NCBI GenBank assembly: GCA_019925095.2
Contig: CM034389.1
Location: forward strand, 20,695,435 to 20,759,434
Origin: Dendrolimus kikuchii
Lineage: Eukaryota > Arthropoda > Insecta > Lepidoptera > Lasiocampidae
Direction: 5' to 3'
Length of the DNA: 64,000 nucleotides
Each line of letters opens with the position of its first letter. Positions within the stretch are counted from its first letter, which is position 1. The position numbers were made by a program, and so were the translations under genes. Positions 62,286-64,000 of this stretch are shown one piece after another. A model generated the notes under the pieces. It was given only the letters and a program-made list of their open reading frames with translations, was not told the DNA's origin and did not search any database.

Positions 62286-62797
62286 TTTTATTTTTATTGA
62301 ATATGTATTTTATTTTTGATGTATTTTTATAAAAGACTAATGTGATCTATTTTTTTTTTATAAAAAAATATCTGTATGTTTTAAAAAAAAATTGAGAACA
62401 AATAAATACAGCATAATAATAATAAAATAGTTTATTAGGTACTACAACATTGTTACAACGATAACAGAAAGTGCTATTATAATAAAAAAGGGTTAAATCT
62501 AATAATAATTAGAGAAAACTAAATATAATTAATAAAATTAGTAAATACTAACACATAAACTAGGCAAAGCCTTTACTATAGGTGTTAGTTCCTTCCTATA
62601 ATGCATAACGTGAATGTTTCTGTTTATATTAATATGTGGGTAGAAATGTTACAAAATTTGTGAGGTGTTATACTGCCATTAATTTTTATTATATTATTGT
62701 AATAATTTTTTTATGTTAGTGTTATTTGCCCCCGGAAGATTCACTTCATTTTATATGGCCAAATATCCCATCTCCCGGGATGAAAGGTATCCTACGT
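62286..62797. other. 3' UTR remnant and AT-rich DNA
   Basis: 62290-62400 is T/A-rich 3' UTR-like text; 62412-62428 is a second TAA run. The rest has no recognised feature. Confidence 0.4.
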
Positions 62798-63000
62798 CCA
62801 GGGTTGGGCAGTATTTGAAATACTTGTAATTGAAATACGTAATTGAAATACAAATACGTATTTTGTATTTGTATTTCAATTACTTCTTAAAAATGTAATT
62901 TGTAATTAGTATTTCAAATACCTGACGCTGAGGTATTTTGTAATTAGTATTTCAAATACTTATGGTTGCAAAATACATTTCACAAAATACATTTAGCTAC
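62798..63000. repeat. Self-complementary GTATTTGAAATAC repeat
   Basis: GGGTTGGGCAGTATTTGAAA, TACTTGTAATTGAAATAC and several more copies of ATTTCAAATAC / GTATTTGAAAT in both senses; one palindromic low-complexity block, probably a MITE with one GGGTTGGGCAG end. Confidence 0.6.
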
Positions 63001-63186
63001 CTTATTAATGGGTGTGTTCTTCAGAAGATAGCGCTCGTTAGCTTTCATAAACAAAATGGTGACCGTTAAATATTAGGTACATTCTGCAGTACTGGCCATT
63101 TAAAATAAATATTTTTGTTTGGCTAAGATATATAATTTCAAATTAATTTTACTTTGAAAACACGAAATTCTTTTTTACAAATTAGT

Positions 63187-63260
63187 CTACGTTTTAACGG
63201 TTTTAAGCGCGGTAATTTTATTTAAATATTGGTAGTAGTTTTATTATGTATACAAGTCGC
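63187..63260. repeat. Partial copy of TIR element T1
   Basis: CTACGTTTTAACGGTTTTAA, GCGCGGTAATTTTATTTAAA, then GTAGTTTTATTATGTATACA, which also follows the right end of T1 at 19679. Confidence 0.5.
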
Positions 63261-63509
63261 AAAAAATTAAGAAAATATTATAAAAATTAGTCATTTATTT
63301 ATTGATAAGTGTTTTGTTTTTTTCGCATTTGAATCTTTTTCGTCATCATGGATAGTTAAAAATTCGAGTAATTATGGAATAAGAGTACCGTCGTGGCAGC
63401 AACGCGGCAAGAGTGACAAGCAACATCAACGACCTTTATGAGCGAACACTACAATGAACGCACCACTTGTTATTGGTTTGCCCGCTTCCATTCTGGAAAT
63501 TTCGATCTT
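63261..63509. other. Nothing recognised
   Basis: No exon or repeat identified. Confidence 0.3.
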
Positions 63510-64000
63510 TTTTTTATAGCTGGAGTACAGAAGACAGGCTGACGGCCCACCTGATGGAAAGCGGTTACTGTCGCTTATGGACATTTGCAACACCAGAGAT
63601 TTCAACAACCCGCTGCCAGCCTCGAAGAAATTTTATGACACCCTTTTTGAAAAAGGTTCTACAGAACCGTTGCGTACATGAGCGAAGCGGCTTAAAGAAG
63701 TGGGGATGAAATCCCAACACATGGCGAGCGGTTCGATGGTAGAAAGAGGACGAATACACCATTCTATACAGTTCTTCCGAATACTCCCCGTTATACAGTC
63801 AATAGAATACGTAGAGAGAAGCGAAGTCTCTCATAAGGCCAAGCCTATCTAGACCATCTGTGAGTGTGGGATCATCAACAACGTGAATGGCTCGACGTTG
63901 AATACAGTTTAGGGGATCGAGTTGGTAGCCAGGTGCTCCAGCCCAAAAGTGTGAGCAGTACTCTATATGCGGGCTCACCTGGGTTTTACATAGCACAAAG
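63510..64000 (-). pseudogene. Jockey/CR1-like LINE, 3' end (cut by window edge)
   Basis: The minus frame 63996-63799 reads LCKTQVSPHIEYCSHFWAGA, LNCIQRRAIHVVDDPTLTDG, LDRLGLMRDFASLYVFY; after a frame change the frame from 63762 reads FYHRTARHVLGFHPHFFKPL, FCRTFFKKGV. This is the standard C-terminal part of ORF2 in Jockey/CR1-type LINEs of Lepidoptera. The 3' UTR (63600-63510) runs TTGCAAATGTCCATAAGCGA, CAGTAACCGCTTTCCATCAG, GTGGGCCGTCAGCCTGTCTT and ends in an A-run: the same tail as the S1 repeats. The element continues beyond 64000. Confidence 0.75.

Overview
The window reads as nuclear DNA of a lepidopteran insect (moth or butterfly). It is AT-rich, with no operon structure and no ribosome-binding sites. 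Its genes have short exons with GT..AG introns of kilobase size. Most of the rest is transposable-element debris of lepidopteran type: non-autonomous Helitrons with a CTAG 3' end and hairpin, RTE ends closed by ATGT repeats, a Dong/R4-like element between TAA repeats, an R1-like element, BEL/Pao, and two SINE-like families. The species cannot be named from the sequence.

Host genes. All host coding exons I can support lie on the minus strand and encode small secreted proteins. Gene A (exons 3234-2968 and 1962-1609) encodes a 206-residue protein with a Gly/Tyr-rich tail. Gene B (18786-18550 and 16044-15970) encodes a 103-residue paralogue: both share VVLVAPVLAPP, an exon end at PIYVK and an exon 2 start of KLxDQ. 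Gene E (44686-44283, 40024-39850, 38890-38717) encodes a 250-residue Ser/Ala/Gln/Gly-rich protein; all three exons join in frame. Genes C (from 21859) and D (from 28334) have clear signal-peptide first exons but uncertain ends. A sixth gene, M (from 13926), is a chain of short exons whose phases agree but which needs a 19-nt micro-exon. TATA-like boxes precede A, B, C and E. I do not recognise the family; function is open (cuticle, silk/cocoon, eggshell or seminal secretion are only guesses).

Mobile elements. At 49685-56575 lies a 6.9-kb BEL/Pao retrotransposon on the minus strand with an intact 1787-codon Gag-Pol and LTRs that differ at only a few positions, so it is a young insertion. At 60700-62285 is a decayed Dong/R4-like LINE with a restriction-like endonuclease domain. 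Three RTE 3' ends, three to four R1-like pieces and several Jockey/CR1-like ends are present. A ~300-bp poly(A)-tailed SINE-like repeat occurs about 14 times and shares its 3' tail with a LINE at the right edge. A tRNA-derived SINE occurs 4 times. About ten Helitrons and about a dozen terminal-inverted-repeat elements or MITEs fill introns and intergenic DNA.

Other structure. A ~134-bp tandem repeat rich in AACAGTT/AACTGTT sits at 24550-25135, directly followed by a 38-bp near-perfect palindrome. Several other perfect hairpins, an (AT)n tract and a 15-G run are present. No rRNA gene, intact tRNA gene or CRISPR array was seen.
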